Notes under the pieces: model-generated
Told to the model about the DNA's origin: nothing
What the model saw: only the letters and a program-made list of their open reading frames with translations
Database searches by the model: none
Assembly: GCA_039970095.1 (NCBI GenBank)
Contig: JBDVMP010000108.1
Coordinates: forward strand, 62,001-126,000
Direction of reading: 5' to 3'
DNA length: 64,000 nucleotides
From: JAMZMI01 sp039970095
Lineage (GTDB): Bacteria; Bacteroidota; Bacteroidia; Cytophagales; Cyclobacteriaceae
In this document: positions 44,357 to 55,335 of the stretch, piece after piece
Numbering within the stretch: the stretch's first letter is position 1
Layout: each line of letters opens with the position of its first letter
Position numbers and translations under genes: made by a program

Positions 44357-45673
44357 ATGAAATTTAAAATCTCTCTTTTTCTATCTCTTTTCATTTTGGT
44401 GTGCCATGCTCAAGCTCAAACCCCACTTACCTCGATGCTGGGCATACCAACTGATTCACTCAAAGATGGAATTTATGAAATCAAATACCCGAACGGTAAA
44501 CTGCAACTTCGCGCCCGAATTGACGATCATTTGCCGCAAGGGGTCTGGAGGTATTTTTATGAAAACGGAGAACCCAAAGAGTACATCAGCTACAAGGATG
44601 GAAAAAAGAATGGGATCTCTCGAAAGTTTGACAAATATGGCACTACTATAAATGAAGCCAGCTACAACGACGGAAAGCTGGACGGCCGATATCAGGAATT
44701 TTATGACAATGGCTCACTAGCTCTAAAAGGCGAATACACAGAAGGGCTGAGGACTAATACCTGGATAGAATATTTTCCCGATGGTGCTATCAACTTTAGA
44801 AAGCAATACAAAAATGGCAAAGCTCATGGAGAATGGACGTTCTACTATTCTTTTGGCAGAGTAAGGGCAACCGAAAACTATGACAATGATGTCGCTACGG
44901 GCACATGGAAAACCTACTACCCCAGCCGCTATCTCCAAAAAGTTTTTAACTATGAAAACGGCCTGCTGGAGGGACGCTACAGCGAGTACCATGACAATGG
45001 AAATAAAAGTGTAGAAGGAAAATATCATCTCGGGCTGAAAACCGGTACATGGATCAACTATTTTCCCAATGAAAAAATATACGCCACCGGAGATTACAAA
45101 CTCGATCAAAAAACTGGCGTTTGGAGGTACTTTACGGAGAGTGGCACCCCCGATCATGAAGGCAAATACCTCAACAATTTGAAAACAGGCCAGTGGATTT
45201 ATTACCATACAAATGGTTCACTCAAAATGATTGGAAGTTTCAGAGCGGATGAAAAGGACGGTTTGTGGGGCTTATTTTATAAGAATGAACAGCTCAAACA
45301 AGAGCAAGACTGGTCTATGGGACGATTATTAAACGTCACCAAATTCTATTCGATACAGGGCGAAGAGATGGACCCGGGGACTTTGAAAAATGGCACTGGA
45401 ACTTTGATCGATTACCATGAAGACAAAACCGTATCTTCCTTTATTTACTACAAAGACGGGCATAAGGATGGCACAGCCAGATATCATTTTGAGAACGGAA
45501 ACCTGATAGAAACCGGGCCATATGAGAATGGGTTGCGTACTGGACTCTGGAAAGAATATCACGAAAATGGGAACCTCTTTTCCCAAGGGCAATACGAGGC
45601 TGACAAAAAAACTGGAGTTTGGACTATCCATGACGAAAATGGGCGTCAGGTGGATTTAGAAACTTACGAATAA
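44357..45673 (+). CDS. MORN-repeat (YwqK-like) exported protein
   Basis: A 438-residue protein with a signal peptide (ending CHAQAQ) and about 15 repeats of roughly 23 residues of the MORN_2 type, e.g. GVWRYFYENGEPKEYISY and GRYSEYHDNGNKSVEGKY. The repeats cover almost the full length. Databases often call these YwqK antitoxins, but no toxin is next to it and export argues against that role; a periplasmic or outer-membrane scaffold is more likely. The ATG overlaps the previous gene's stop region with a one-base gap. Confidence 0.85.
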   Translation: MKFKISLFLSLFILVCHAQAQTPLTSMLGIPTDSLKDGIYEIKYPNGKLQLRARIDDHLPQGVWRYFYENGEPKEYISYKDGKKNGISRKFDKYGTTINEASYNDGKLDGRYQEFYDNGSLALKGEYTEGLRTNTWIEYFPDGAINFRKQYKNGKAHGEWTFYYSFGRVRATENYDNDVATGTWKTYYPSRYLQKVFNYENGLLEGRYSEYHDNGNKSVEGKYHLGLKTGTWINYFPNEKIYATGDYKLDQKTGVWRYFTESGTPDHEGKYLNNLKTGQWIYYHTNGSLKMIGSFRADEKDGLWGLFYKNEQLKQEQDWSMGRLLNVTKFYSIQGEEMDPGTLKNGTGTLIDYHEDKTVSSFIYYKDGHKDGTARYHFENGNLIETGPYENGLRTGLWKEYHENGNLFSQGQYEADKKTGVWTIHDENGRQVDLETYE

Positions 45674-45707
45674 GCAACTTTCTTTGCTTTATCTTTTAGC
45701 GGCAACA

Positions 45708-46412
45708 ATGAACTATTTCTACCTACCCAACATATCGGACTCTAATCAAAAACTCGAAGGAGATGAATTTACGCATTGTACTCGGGTACTTCGGAGTAGA
45801 GTTGGTGATCACATTGGGATTTTAGATGGAAAAGGTGGCTTTTATCATGCAGAGATCACTTCTATTCAAGGAAAAAATCTGGATTTTAGGGTTTTAGAAA
45901 AAGAACACAAACCGGCAAAACCATTTCATCATCACATCGCCATAGCCCCAACCAAAAATATTGATCGGATTGAGTGGTTCGTTGAAAAGGCGTGCGAACT
46001 GGGTGTAGATGAGATCAGTTTTATCCTCACAAAAAACTCGGAGAGAAATAAGCTTCGCATAGATCGCCTTGAAAAGAAAGCCATTAGCGCCCTCAAGCAA
46101 TCCAAGAGCGGTTTCTTAACCAACATCAACACGCTGGTGAAATTCCCTGTTTTCATCAAATCCATTGCAGGATCTAAAGCTGCCAGGCACATCGCATATG
46201 TAGCGGATGGTTTGCCTTATTTCGCTGATCAGATCAGACCTGCGTCCTCAATTCTAACTCTGATAGGACCAGAAGGTGATTTTGATCCGTCTGAGGTAGA
46301 AATGGCAATGGATAATGGGTTTGAAAAAATATGCCTCGGCAATAACACGTTGAGGACGGAAACAGCAGGAATTGTTGCCGCCCAATTCGTAAACATTAGC
46401 AATAAGTGCTAA
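45708..46412 (+). CDS. rsmE: 16S rRNA m3U1498 methyltransferase RsmE
   Basis: A 234-residue SPOUT methyltransferase. It has the N-terminal PUA-like domain (FTHCTRVLRSRVGD) and the knot motifs LIGPEGDFDPSEV and LGNNTLRTETA that bind S-adenosylmethionine. ATG 45708 (MNYFYLPNISD) is chosen because RsmE proteins start with this segment; the frame opens at a TTG 8 codons earlier. The end overlaps the convergent giant gene by 4 bases, with no terminator between. Confidence 0.94.
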   Translation: MNYFYLPNISDSNQKLEGDEFTHCTRVLRSRVGDHIGILDGKGGFYHAEITSIQGKNLDFRVLEKEHKPAKPFHHHIAIAPTKNIDRIEWFVEKACELGVDEISFILTKNSERNKLRIDRLEKKAISALKQSKSGFLTNINTLVKFPVFIKSIAGSKAARHIAYVADGLPYFADQIRPASSILTLIGPEGDFDPSEVEMAMDNGFEKICLGNNTLRTETAGIVAAQFVNISNKC

Positions 46413-49400
46413 TCCGCTATAATCAGCCTGGACTGCTTTGAGTTAGTTCCCTGACGAACAATGAGCAAATACAACCCATCGGGAATATTCACTTCGCTAC
46501 CTGAAAAGATAGGCGTTTTAACCTCAGAAGCTTCTACGATTTCACTCACAAACACCACCCCATTTAATCCCAACAAACTATACTGAATCGGAGTTACGGT
46601 ATCAGATGTAAACCACTCCAGGGTAATTTCTTCCAGGCTTCCCGGGTTAGGGTAAACCTCAATATCAAAAGTATGGGTCTGATCATTGAAAACATAAACC
46701 AATGGCGAGAAGGCAAAGCCTCCATCAAAATCTACCTGCCGCAACCTGTAATAACTCTTGCCCTGATAGGGTTTTGTGTCAACAAAACTATAGTCATGCA
46801 CATCTGTGGTGTTTCCATTCCCCAATACTTCAGCTAAGCGTCCAAACGTCTTCCCGTCAATAGATCTTTCAACAACAAAATGACTATTATCTATTTCAGT
46901 AGCCGTTTGCCATGTCAATTCAACTTTATGTTCAACCAACTTGGCTTTAAAAAAAATCAACTCCACAGGCAGGGCAGACTCAGGCGCATTTCCCATTCCA
47001 AACTCTTGAGAAGAGAAGTGAATGGCATTTTCGGAAGTCACAACACCCGATGAAGTATTGCCAGAGACAATACCCCCTTGATTTTCCCATTGGGAATCTC
47101 CAGAATCCCACCACGTGACTCTTATCTCTGCAGTGGTTGGAAAACTGTTGTGCGCCCCATACGTCAATTTAATGAATGCCGTATTTGATCCGCTGCTTGT
47201 CACATTCCACCTATCATTAGCTTGTATCTGAGTTAGAGCATTATATCCCGAACCTGCATCGCTATCATCAAACGCTGCTGTAGTTGGCACTGAACCATCA
47301 ACTGCAGATGTAAAATACTCGGCTGTCCAGTTTTGCCCTCCCGAGGAAACATTGCTGATAGTGACCGGTGAATATCTCCCTCCTTTCCCTACCGGGAAAG
47401 TATAAGTAGCAGAAGCAGAAACGGCGTTCTTTGTTACCGGACCTCTGATATAGCTCGCCAAACTGGCTCCTGAATAAGACCCTGTAGATGTAAGCGTAAC
47501 CTTGTTTGAACCATCCGTAGCGATGACCCCATCGGTCATAGTCAATATGCCGCTAACATTAAATGTACCCCCACTGGAAAGATCCAGTCCGGCTCCTGTA
47601 TTTTCTACGGTGACATTTCGAAAGTTAAATGCACCGGTGATGTTCTGAACACCCGATCCATTGAAAAAGAAATCCGCATCATTGGATGTAAAAGTTGCCC
47701 CCGTCAATGTCAGGTCACCGCCAAAAGTCACATCCGCTCCACTGAAGCCTACAAATGAACCTGCCGTAAAAGCAGCATTGCCCTGCACCTCCATTTTAGC
47801 ACTTGCTGAGGTAAGCTGCACAGAACCAGAATTGAGAGCGAGATCACCTTCCACTATGAAATCATTGGAACTGTCCTTAATTAGTGTGGGGCCATCTACA
47901 GTAAGGTCATCACATATGGTAATCGAGTTGCTCGGTATAGTCCGAGAACCGGACCCTGATAAGGTAACAGCCCTGACATTAGAAATTCCAGATAAAATGG
48001 AGTAGCTGTTTGAGGACGAATACTCTAACTCTCCACCAGAACAAGTGAGGAAATTCTCATAATTACCCGATGGGAATATTTCGTTTTGAAGCACCAATGT
48101 ACCTGTACCTGAAACTTCTCCAAGTCTGGTGCCATAATAGTCCTCCCCAATAATGAGTCGTCCTCCTGATTCTATCTCCGTAGAAAGCAGACGCACATTA
48201 TTGTCATCAACTGTCACCTCATCCCCTGAACTTACAGTCACTCTGGCGCCTGCTGGTACAGTGGAGGCTACTCCCCAGTTTGTACCTCCATCCACAGAGA
48301 CCTCCCAATTGGTGCTGGAAGAAAAAGTAACATCTCCATTGCTTCTGTATTCAGGCACATCTCTAAAGGCGTTATCAATACCAGCCGTATATTCACCAGC
48401 AAAATTCACGCTCTCATCGAGAGGAAAAGTCATTGTATTGTTAATAGTGTTTATGGCAGTCCCAGCATAGGCCTTATCCCACTGATACTCCTCTGTCGTA
48501 AGTCTTGCCGCTATATAATCACTTTCCGTAAAGGCACCAGTTACAGAGACATCCGACTGATCGTAGGTGAACTGAGCAGAACCACTGGCAGCATTGGTCA
48601 GTCCGGAAGATTTGACTACCCAGTGATATTGAAGTGTATTCTCAGTTTCGTCATCGCCTGTCCCTATATCATCACTCACCGCAGGATGATATTCGTTGGC
48701 CGGCCTGACTATCACATATGAATCCTCATCTATTGAGGAGATAGTTGTAAACTCCAGCGGAGTGTACTTAGTCTCTCCTACCGGGAAAACGAAAGACGGT
48801 TCCGATCCTGCAAAGATTTTTTTCACTCCATTATCAGCAAAAGAGGAATTCGTTTGAATCATATTACTAGTCGAAAAAGTGCTCAACTCTTCTATGATTC
48901 CGTTTTTTCCAATGGTCAAAAGACTACCCCCAATATCAAGCACGCCCTGAGAGAGTCGGAGTGCGTCCGTGATGGTAAAAGTGTAGCCATTTCCTTCTGG
49001 GATTTCTACACCAGCCGAGTTGGAAATTGTTATTCTTCCCAAGTCAATCTCAACATTACTTTTTCCAAATAATTGCTGAGTCTTTGTTCCTGTAAAGACA
49101 ATACCACTGCCTGAACTCGTTTGCACGGTACTTTGTATCGTCACATCTCCCATAACGTTGATCGCACTGCTACCATGACTTACAGTACCCTGAAGCACCA
49201 TAAAATCATTGTCCACAAATATGTCCTGAGAAAGGTTTAGTGTTCCTCCTTCCGACTTTTCAAGATTATAAAAAGCTGAAGTGCCTGTACCTGAATATGC
49301 CTGACTTCCGGTTGCAGCGGAAAAAGTCGTAGTGTTACCTGAAGGCACATAAGTTCCATCATTGACAAAATCACCATTCAAGGTAATGTCAAACCCATTT

Positions 49401-52400
49401 GAGTTGAAAGTAGCACCTGCATCCAGAGTTAAAGTCCCCTCAATAGTCAAGGGTCTGGAATAAAGTAATGCCGTAGGGTCATTGCCGCTATCATTGTTGA
49501 TTTCAAGATTGAATAAATCTATTGAGGCTTTAATTCCTATCATACTACTAGAGGAACCAGACGGAGTGTCTGCATTGCCTATCACAATGGTAGAACCATC
49601 GATGTTATAGCTTTCAGGTTCGATCAACAGGGATGGAACGGTAGTAGAGTTTACCCCTCTGACGATAGTGAAAGTACCTGCGGTAAAATCAAATTCACTT
49701 CCTGAGTTTACTACTTCAAAAACTCCTCGTGATGATTCAGGAGCTGCATTTATTCCAAGCGTCACCGCTCCCCCATCTTGCCTGTATTTTAGAATCCCCG
49801 AGGTGGCCGTCAAACTTCTTCGGACTTGAGAGCCAACGAGTAATTCCCCAGCGCTGATTTCAATTTCAGCTGACCCAGAGCTGCTGTATTCAATAAAATT
49901 GTTGCCATTACTGCCCACGTCATCTAGATCCAGAGTACCTCCACTGATTCGCAGAAGACCGTCCAATAAAACACCTGTATCATCTCCTGAAACACCTACC
50001 TGACCTTGCATTATCTCCAGTCCACCAGAAGTTGGTATTTCAAAACTGGCGCCACCATTAGCAAGGGTGATGTCAATTGAGGCATTGTTCAACACAAGAA
50101 GTCCATTTTCGATAACAATAGGCAGGCTATCAGAGGTGGAATATCCTGCGCCCCCGCTAAGATTAAAATCATCTGAAAATGTGAAAGCAGAGGTGGTATC
50201 CGACCCCTTGTTTATTATCACCCTGTAAAGTTCGGCGACTGTCCCCGTATTGTTACTGAAACTATGCTTCCCTTCTCCCTTTAGTTGAAGAATTACTTGA
50301 GCGCCTGTAACAGATGTCAAATCAAAACCAGTTCCTTGATCAAGATCAATATTTTCTCTCACACAGAGTGTATGAGTGTCGCTACCGCTATTTGATACTG
50401 AAATATTGTTACTAGCATCATCGCTAAAAACAAACTCCTTGCATTCAAACAATATATCTGACCCGACATTCGGAAATTCGAGTGTTCCCGCACCATTAGA
50501 CCCTATCGACACCTGACCGTCAATATTAAAGTTTGTAGTCGCAGACAATGTTGTTCCATTATCAATAACCGCCCCTTTGGCAGTTACATCCTGAGAAAAG
50601 TCCAAGGTACCAAACCCTCCAAACGTCCTGAAAATAGGATAATCAAAGCGATCAGTGATGGTAACATTCGCGGCACTCTGAAACCAAAAAAACCATCCAT
50701 TATTCGGGTCTTTTACAAACTCACCCATATCTGCAACTATAGTCCCTGTTTGAGCTGCTGAGCTTCCTATATCTTGCACCATCTCCCCATCTCCTCTGAT
50801 CACGCCGGCCGTCAAGGTAATGTTTCCTCTAACCCTTACTCTAGACATATCCGACACATTTTGAGCCGTTCCTCCATCTACTGAATCAAATATGATTTCA
50901 GCTACATCAATATCCCCTACCGTATTGTCTATCCTAATCTGATGCCTACCTGTACCTGATTGGCTATAAGATCCGCCAGTTAATGCATTGACATAATCAC
51001 TCCCCACCACAGCTATGTCTCCAGTCGAAGGATATGCTCCCACTGGCGCCCCTATATGCTTATCCGTCTGATCTGTGGACCAGTGATTCGTCTCTTGCCA
51101 TTCCCACCAGTTTCCATTGGTAGCTCTGCTGTAATAAATTGTAGGAGAACCGGTGAATAGATTGCTCGTTCCGTCACCAGCAGTATAGTTTGCATTTTCT
51201 AATGCAAACCCACTGCCACTACCATCAAAAACTATATCCAGCCCCGTTATATCACTGGTATTTTCCTGTGACCGTGTGTAAGGCAGCTCATCCAAAACTT
51301 TTCCAGGCACAAAATTAGCATTGAAACCTGCAGGAGTAGCTCCCGCGTCTGGGTCATCAGAATCTGACGCACTAAAAACATAGCTATCTACATTTGGGAT
51401 GGCTCCATCCTCAAAGCCCGAATGACCAATTGTCCAGTAGTATGTCAATAAATTACTGGATAGCGCACTAAGGTCAACTGTCTGAAGTTCAGTATCTGCT
51501 ATCTTCAAAGTAATAAACCCATCGTTATCAATTGATGACAGAGATGCCTGAAGCGGCGTGTACCTTACTGAATTTTGATCTGTCCCAATAGGGAAAAGTA
51601 CGGTTTCTGTTGCTGCACCTCCATCTATATATATACTGAGTCCTTCATCGGAGGCGTTACCACTCGTTTGTATCATTTTGGTAGTACCAAATCCACTCCC
51701 CGCCACTTCGTTACTCAGGGTCAATTGATCTGTATTGATATCAAAGACGCCATCAGTAAGAGTCAGGGTTCCGCGGATTGCTAAATCACCACTGAGGTCC
51801 GCCCCATTCGAATTATCTAATTCCAAATTAAAAACAGCTCCTCCATCTGAAGTCAATGTTTGCAAGCCCGATCCACTCAGCAAGAGCTTGCCAGTAGAAC
51901 CGGACTGTCCAATGGTATCTGCCAAATAGATATTTCCTTGCGACTCAATGTTGAAGGATTGATAGAATAGTTTGCCACCCTCTAGAGTCAAATCTCCAGC
52001 GAGTGTAATAGCACTTGTCACATTTCCATCTTCCACCATCACTCCGCTGCTATAAAAATTCTTATCTATAGTTACATTATTTAGAGATTGACTGCTGGCA
52101 GGATCAAATATCATCCTGTTTGTGCCCTCTCCTTCAAAAGTTATCGTATTTGTTCCTGAAGTGAACAAAGCTCCAGCTTGTTCCTCAATATTGCCGTATA
52201 GATATATATCCACATTATTGGCTCTAAAGTCTCCATTAAAACCTGTGGTAGTTGCATTTCCATAAAAGTCAACATAAGCTGCGGAGCTGTTCTCGATCAC
52301 CAAATCATCAAGTATAACCAGGTCCTGAGCAGCAAGCGTGCGCGGGTCAGAGCTTCCATTGGCAGAAGTACCGCCATCAAGTATGGCATAACCAGAATTG

Positions 52401-55198
52401 CTGGTGGTCTTACGAACGATCAAATTGTTAAATGGTGCTTTAGATGTGATGACAAAATCGTTATTGTTATCAAGCTCACATACTACTGTACCACCAGTAA
52501 CATTGAAGTTTCCAGGTGACCCATTGATAAAAATACCACCACGTGAGTTAGCATTGACTGTCAATAATCCGCCTGTCATAGAAAAAGTATTTCCTTCATA
52601 GGTAGAGCTGAAAGCATAGTAACTGGTACTTGTACTTCCGCCCGATACGTACACCTCTCCTCCAGATTGACGATAGCCACCCTGATTAACAGAACCATAT
52701 ATCGAGGTGCGAAACTGGTTCATCAACACTTTACCCCCTGTAACATTGAGATAACCATTTCCACGAGTAGTGATTCCGCTGTTTATGCTGGCTGTGAGTG
52801 ATCCTTCGGAAACCAAAACTCCTCCATAAGGCACTATGGCTGTACCTCCAGATTTGGTAGCCGAACCACCATCAATCCAAAGTTTTGCCTTTTCGCAAAT
52901 GTTATAATTCCCTCCTGTGTTTAAGACATCCACATCAACATTAGTTGCTAATCGAACTGTTCCCTTTAACAAGCCTAAAGCATTGGTATTTGAAGTCAAC
53001 TGAGCCGTGGATGCGTGAGACTGAGCAGCATACCCGTTCAAGTTAAAGTAAGAAGCATCACCAGCTTCTATGTTGAGTGTATAGGTGTCATCTTCTCCTT
53101 TGTCTATTTCTATTCTATAGAAATGCGTTGTGTTATTGCATTGGATCGTTTGATCCTCATTGTCATTCAGGAAATTGGCATCAACAATACCATCCGTAGC
53201 TTCTGAGCCTGTCACTGCGGAGGTTCTCTGCGTAAAAGCAACATTACCGTCATTAACAAAATCTCCATAAAAATTGAATTGATGTCTGGCATCTCCTGAA
53301 CCAGTGGCAAGTGCACCATTAGCTCCCACATACAAATCACCATAGAGGTCTATTGACAGGTCAGTAAGTGACACGTCATTTATTTGAAAAATACCGTCTG
53401 AAACGGTGAAGTCACCAACTAGCGATAAGTCACTTAGGAGTGTTACAACATCCGATGGGTTGTCAAGATTTACGATTAAGTTGTTGAATGTTTGCGTAGA
53501 AGTAACTTCAAGGCCATCTCCTTGTATCTCTACAGTTCCTCCCTCCGATCCAATAAAACCGGAAATATCTCCACCAATAAAACTCAATTCATCGGTAACG
53601 GAATTACCTTCTAATATCACTTTTCCTGTACCTAAAAGTGTTCCTGCATTGTGTCCATATGAGGTTCCCAGATGCAGTTCTCCTATGACTTCTATTTCGG
53701 CGACCGAGACATTATTATAATCCGCAGAGCCGGCCAAATCCAGCATGCTGATGGTTTTGCCTGATGTTATTACAACCTTATCTGATCCAGTAGGTATGAC
53801 CGAGCTTGGGTTGACGTAAAGTGGTGTTGCCGCTCCATCTAGTGTCCAGGTAAGCGGATCTTCCCAATTTCCAGATTTGTAGGAATACCATACCTTTTGA
53901 GCTCCACCATCTAAAGGTGCTGTTGAATTATCTACAGTGGCAATTGAATAGTAACCGTCAGTCAGATTGGCATCCTCTACATTAAAAACCAAATTATCGT
54001 CGGATACATAAACTGAGGCTGTAGTAACTATATCATAGTTGGCTCCATTTCGTCTGATCAATCTGTAATCAGCGGTTTCCTGAGGATATTGACCAGATAT
54101 CACATCCCCGAAATCAAAAGCGAGTGCCAAATTCATGTTGCCGGTTTTATCCAGATACCAGCTCTTAGACCACCGCTCTTGCATCACGGCATTTCCATTG
54201 AGGCTATCTGTCACGATTGAGGCGCTGTGATTATTATGAGCCGCCATCACAAATTCACCACTGGCAAAAGTTCCGTCATACGTTTGAAGAGTCATCCCTC
54301 CAACATAAGCCTCATCATGCGTTTCTCCAGCATCATTGCCCACTCCTGCAATACCGACCGCATAACCGCCCGGATCACTGTAAAAATCATTGGTAATGGT
54401 GATGCCATACTTTTCAGATAGATAGTTCTCTACCATCAGCCTTTGAGCACGGTTCAGTCCTTGATTATAGAGAATGATCTCAGCAATATCTCCGGCAAAG
54501 TAGGTCCCGTAGTTTTCATTTAAAGCCCCTAGAATAAGAGGTGCCGTTCCGTCGTTAATGTCACCTGATTTACTCTGAGAAGTACCTGCTTGCACCGACT
54601 GTGAAAACATAGATTTAGACGAACTCCCATAGACGGCCGAGAAGATATAGTCTGTAGATGTTGTTATAGCTACTGGGTCCGTATTGGAACGACTATCTGA
54701 AGTTGTTCTGATATCGAAATTGATATAGTCGTTGGTATAGCTAAATACACTATACTCCTCGTTGCTACTGGAACTTTCCCTTTTAGAAATAATTCCTCTT
54801 GGCCCACTAAGTGCTGAGGATTGAAAAACCATGATTATAGAAACTCCCGGAAGACCACTAATACTGGAATTATCAGCTATGGAAAGATACCGTTCTGAAC
54901 CATCAAACCGAACAACATCATAGCTCCCTGAGGCCAATCCATCATTTCTGAAAATAGGCAGGTTTTCTGCCCCCAACTGCCCCAGGTCATTTGCATTACC
55001 ACTAAGGTCTGCCCAGGTAGTCACGCTGGCATCATTGGCTAGCGACAAAGTAGATGCGTCTAACCACAATATATTTTGAGGCTGACCTCCGTTACCATCA
55101 GAATTACCAACCCCGCCAGGGCCATTTTGGGCACACAAATAATTAAATGAAAGTACAATGTGCACAGTGCACAGTAGTAGTCGGTGGGGTAATTTCAT
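46409..55198 (-). CDS. Giant T9SS-secreted surface protein
   Basis: 2929 residues with a signal peptide (ending YLCAQ). A LamG/concanavalin-like domain (about 40-275, ILWLDASTLSLANDASVTTW) opens the protein. A very long beta-strand-rich body follows, with many short G/N/S/T-rich repeats of right-handed beta-helix or autotransporter type. Three related modules contain FP(I/V)G-x-YTPL-type motifs (around VLFPIGTDQNSVRYTPL, FVFPVGETKYTPL and TFPVGKGGRYSPV). Near the C-terminus a fibronectin-like domain (VELTWQTATEIDNSHFVVER) precedes a T9SS type A sorting domain beginning VYPNPGSLEEI. It is likely exported and attached to the surface as an adhesin or coat protein. Confidence 0.88.
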   Translation of the reverse strand: MKLPHRLLLCTVHIVLSFNYLCAQNGPGGVGNSDGNGGQPQNILWLDASTLSLANDASVTTWADLSGNANDLGQLGAENLPIFRNDGLASGSYDVVRFDGSERYLSIADNSSISGLPGVSIIMVFQSSALSGPRGIISKRESSSSNEEYSVFSYTNDYINFDIRTTSDSRSNTDPVAITTSTDYIFSAVYGSSSKSMFSQSVQAGTSQSKSGDINDGTAPLILGALNENYGTYFAGDIAEIILYNQGLNRAQRLMVENYLSEKYGITITNDFYSDPGGYAVGIAGVGNDAGETHDEAYVGGMTLQTYDGTFASGEFVMAAHNNHSASIVTDSLNGNAVMQERWSKSWYLDKTGNMNLALAFDFGDVISGQYPQETADYRLIRRNGANYDIVTTASVYVSDDNLVFNVEDANLTDGYYSIATVDNSTAPLDGGAQKVWYSYKSGNWEDPLTWTLDGAATPLYVNPSSVIPTGSDKVVITSGKTISMLDLAGSADYNNVSVAEIEVIGELHLGTSYGHNAGTLLGTGKVILEGNSVTDELSFIGGDISGFIGSEGGTVEIQGDGLEVTSTQTFNNLIVNLDNPSDVVTLLSDLSLVGDFTVSDGIFQINDVSLTDLSIDLYGDLYVGANGALATGSGDARHQFNFYGDFVNDGNVAFTQRTSAVTGSEATDGIVDANFLNDNEDQTIQCNNTTHFYRIEIDKGEDDTYTLNIEAGDASYFNLNGYAAQSHASTAQLTSNTNALGLLKGTVRLATNVDVDVLNTGGNYNICEKAKLWIDGGSATKSGGTAIVPYGGVLVSEGSLTASINSGITTRGNGYLNVTGGKVLMNQFRTSIYGSVNQGGYRQSGGEVYVSGGSTSTSYYAFSSTYEGNTFSMTGGLLTVNANSRGGIFINGSPGNFNVTGGTVVCELDNNNDFVITSKAPFNNLIVRKTTSNSGYAILDGGTSANGSSDPRTLAAQDLVILDDLVIENSSAAYVDFYGNATTTGFNGDFRANNVDIYLYGNIEEQAGALFTSGTNTITFEGEGTNRMIFDPASSQSLNNVTIDKNFYSSGVMVEDGNVTSAITLAGDLTLEGGKLFYQSFNIESQGNIYLADTIGQSGSTGKLLLSGSGLQTLTSDGGAVFNLELDNSNGADLSGDLAIRGTLTLTDGVFDINTDQLTLSNEVAGSGFGTTKMIQTSGNASDEGLSIYIDGGAATETVLFPIGTDQNSVRYTPLQASLSSIDNDGFITLKIADTELQTVDLSALSSNLLTYYWTIGHSGFEDGAIPNVDSYVFSASDSDDPDAGATPAGFNANFVPGKVLDELPYTRSQENTSDITGLDIVFDGSGSGFALENANYTAGDGTSNLFTGSPTIYYSRATNGNWWEWQETNHWSTDQTDKHIGAPVGAYPSTGDIAVVGSDYVNALTGGSYSQSGTGRHQIRIDNTVGDIDVAEIIFDSVDGGTAQNVSDMSRVRVRGNITLTAGVIRGDGEMVQDIGSSAAQTGTIVADMGEFVKDPNNGWFFWFQSAANVTITDRFDYPIFRTFGGFGTLDFSQDVTAKGAVIDNGTTLSATTNFNIDGQVSIGSNGAGTLEFPNVGSDILFECKEFVFSDDASNNISVSNSGSDTHTLCVRENIDLDQGTGFDLTSVTGAQVILQLKGEGKHSFSNNTGTVAELYRVIINKGSDTTSAFTFSDDFNLSGGAGYSTSDSLPIVIENGLLVLNNASIDITLANGGASFEIPTSGGLEIMQGQVGVSGDDTGVLLDGLLRISGGTLDLDDVGSNGNNFIEYSSSGSAEIEISAGELLVGSQVRRSLTATSGILKYRQDGGAVTLGINAAPESSRGVFEVVNSGSEFDFTAGTFTIVRGVNSTTVPSLLIEPESYNIDGSTIVIGNADTPSGSSSSMIGIKASIDLFNLEINNDSGNDPTALLYSRPLTIEGTLTLDAGATFNSNGFDITLNGDFVNDGTYVPSGNTTTFSAATGSQAYSGTGTSAFYNLEKSEGGTLNLSQDIFVDNDFMVLQGTVSHGSSAINVMGDVTIQSTVQTSSGSGIVFTGTKTQQLFGKSNVEIDLGRITISNSAGVEIPEGNGYTFTITDALRLSQGVLDIGGSLLTIGKNGIIEELSTFSTSNMIQTNSSFADNGVKKIFAGSEPSFVFPVGETKYTPLEFTTISSIDEDSYVIVRPANEYHPAVSDDIGTGDDETENTLQYHWVVKSSGLTNAASGSAQFTYDQSDVSVTGAFTESDYIAARLTTEEYQWDKAYAGTAINTINNTMTFPLDESVNFAGEYTAGIDNAFRDVPEYRSNGDVTFSSSTNWEVSVDGGTNWGVASTVPAGARVTVSSGDEVTVDDNNVRLLSTEIESGGRLIIGEDYYGTRLGEVSGTGTLVLQNEIFPSGNYENFLTCSGGELEYSSSNSYSILSGISNVRAVTLSGSGSRTIPSNSITICDDLTVDGPTLIKDSSNDFIVEGDLALNSGSVQLTSASAKMEVQGNAAFTAGSFVGFSGADVTFGGDLTLTGATFTSNDADFFFNGSGVQNITGAFNFRNVTVENTGAGLDLSSGGTFNVSGILTMTDGVIATDGSNKVTLTSTGSYSGASLASYIRGPVTKNAVSASATYTFPVGKGGRYSPVTISNVSSGGQNWTAEYFTSAVDGSVPTTAAFDDSDAGSGYNALTQIQANDRWNVTSSGSNTAFIKLTYGAHNSFPTTAEIRVTWWDSGDSQWENQGGIVSGNTSSGVVTSENAIHFSSQEFGMGNAPESALPVELIFFKAKLVEHKVELTWQTATEIDNSHFVVERSIDGKTFGRLAEVLGNGNTTDVHDYSFVDTKPYQGKSYYRLRQVDFDGGFAFSPLVYVFNDQTHTFDIEVYPNPGSLEEITLEWFTSDTVTPIQYSLLGLNGVVFVSEIVEASEVKTPIFSGSEVNIPDGLYLLIVRQGTNSKQSRLIIAD

Positions 55199-55335
55199 GG
55201 CGGATATATTTCACCGCTAAAATAAGAATTAAAATATGAACAGAAAATATTGAAAAGTTTATAAACCCAAGCATTCGCTGAACCCTTGTTATCCTTCGGT
55301 GAAAGTATTGGTTCTCCTGGTATTTATACTAGCCA

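Noticed and set aside
44357..45673. Toxin-antitoxin pair with a YwqK-type antitoxin
   Set aside because: The protein has a signal peptide and no adjacent toxin; the antitoxin label comes from MORN repeat annotation.
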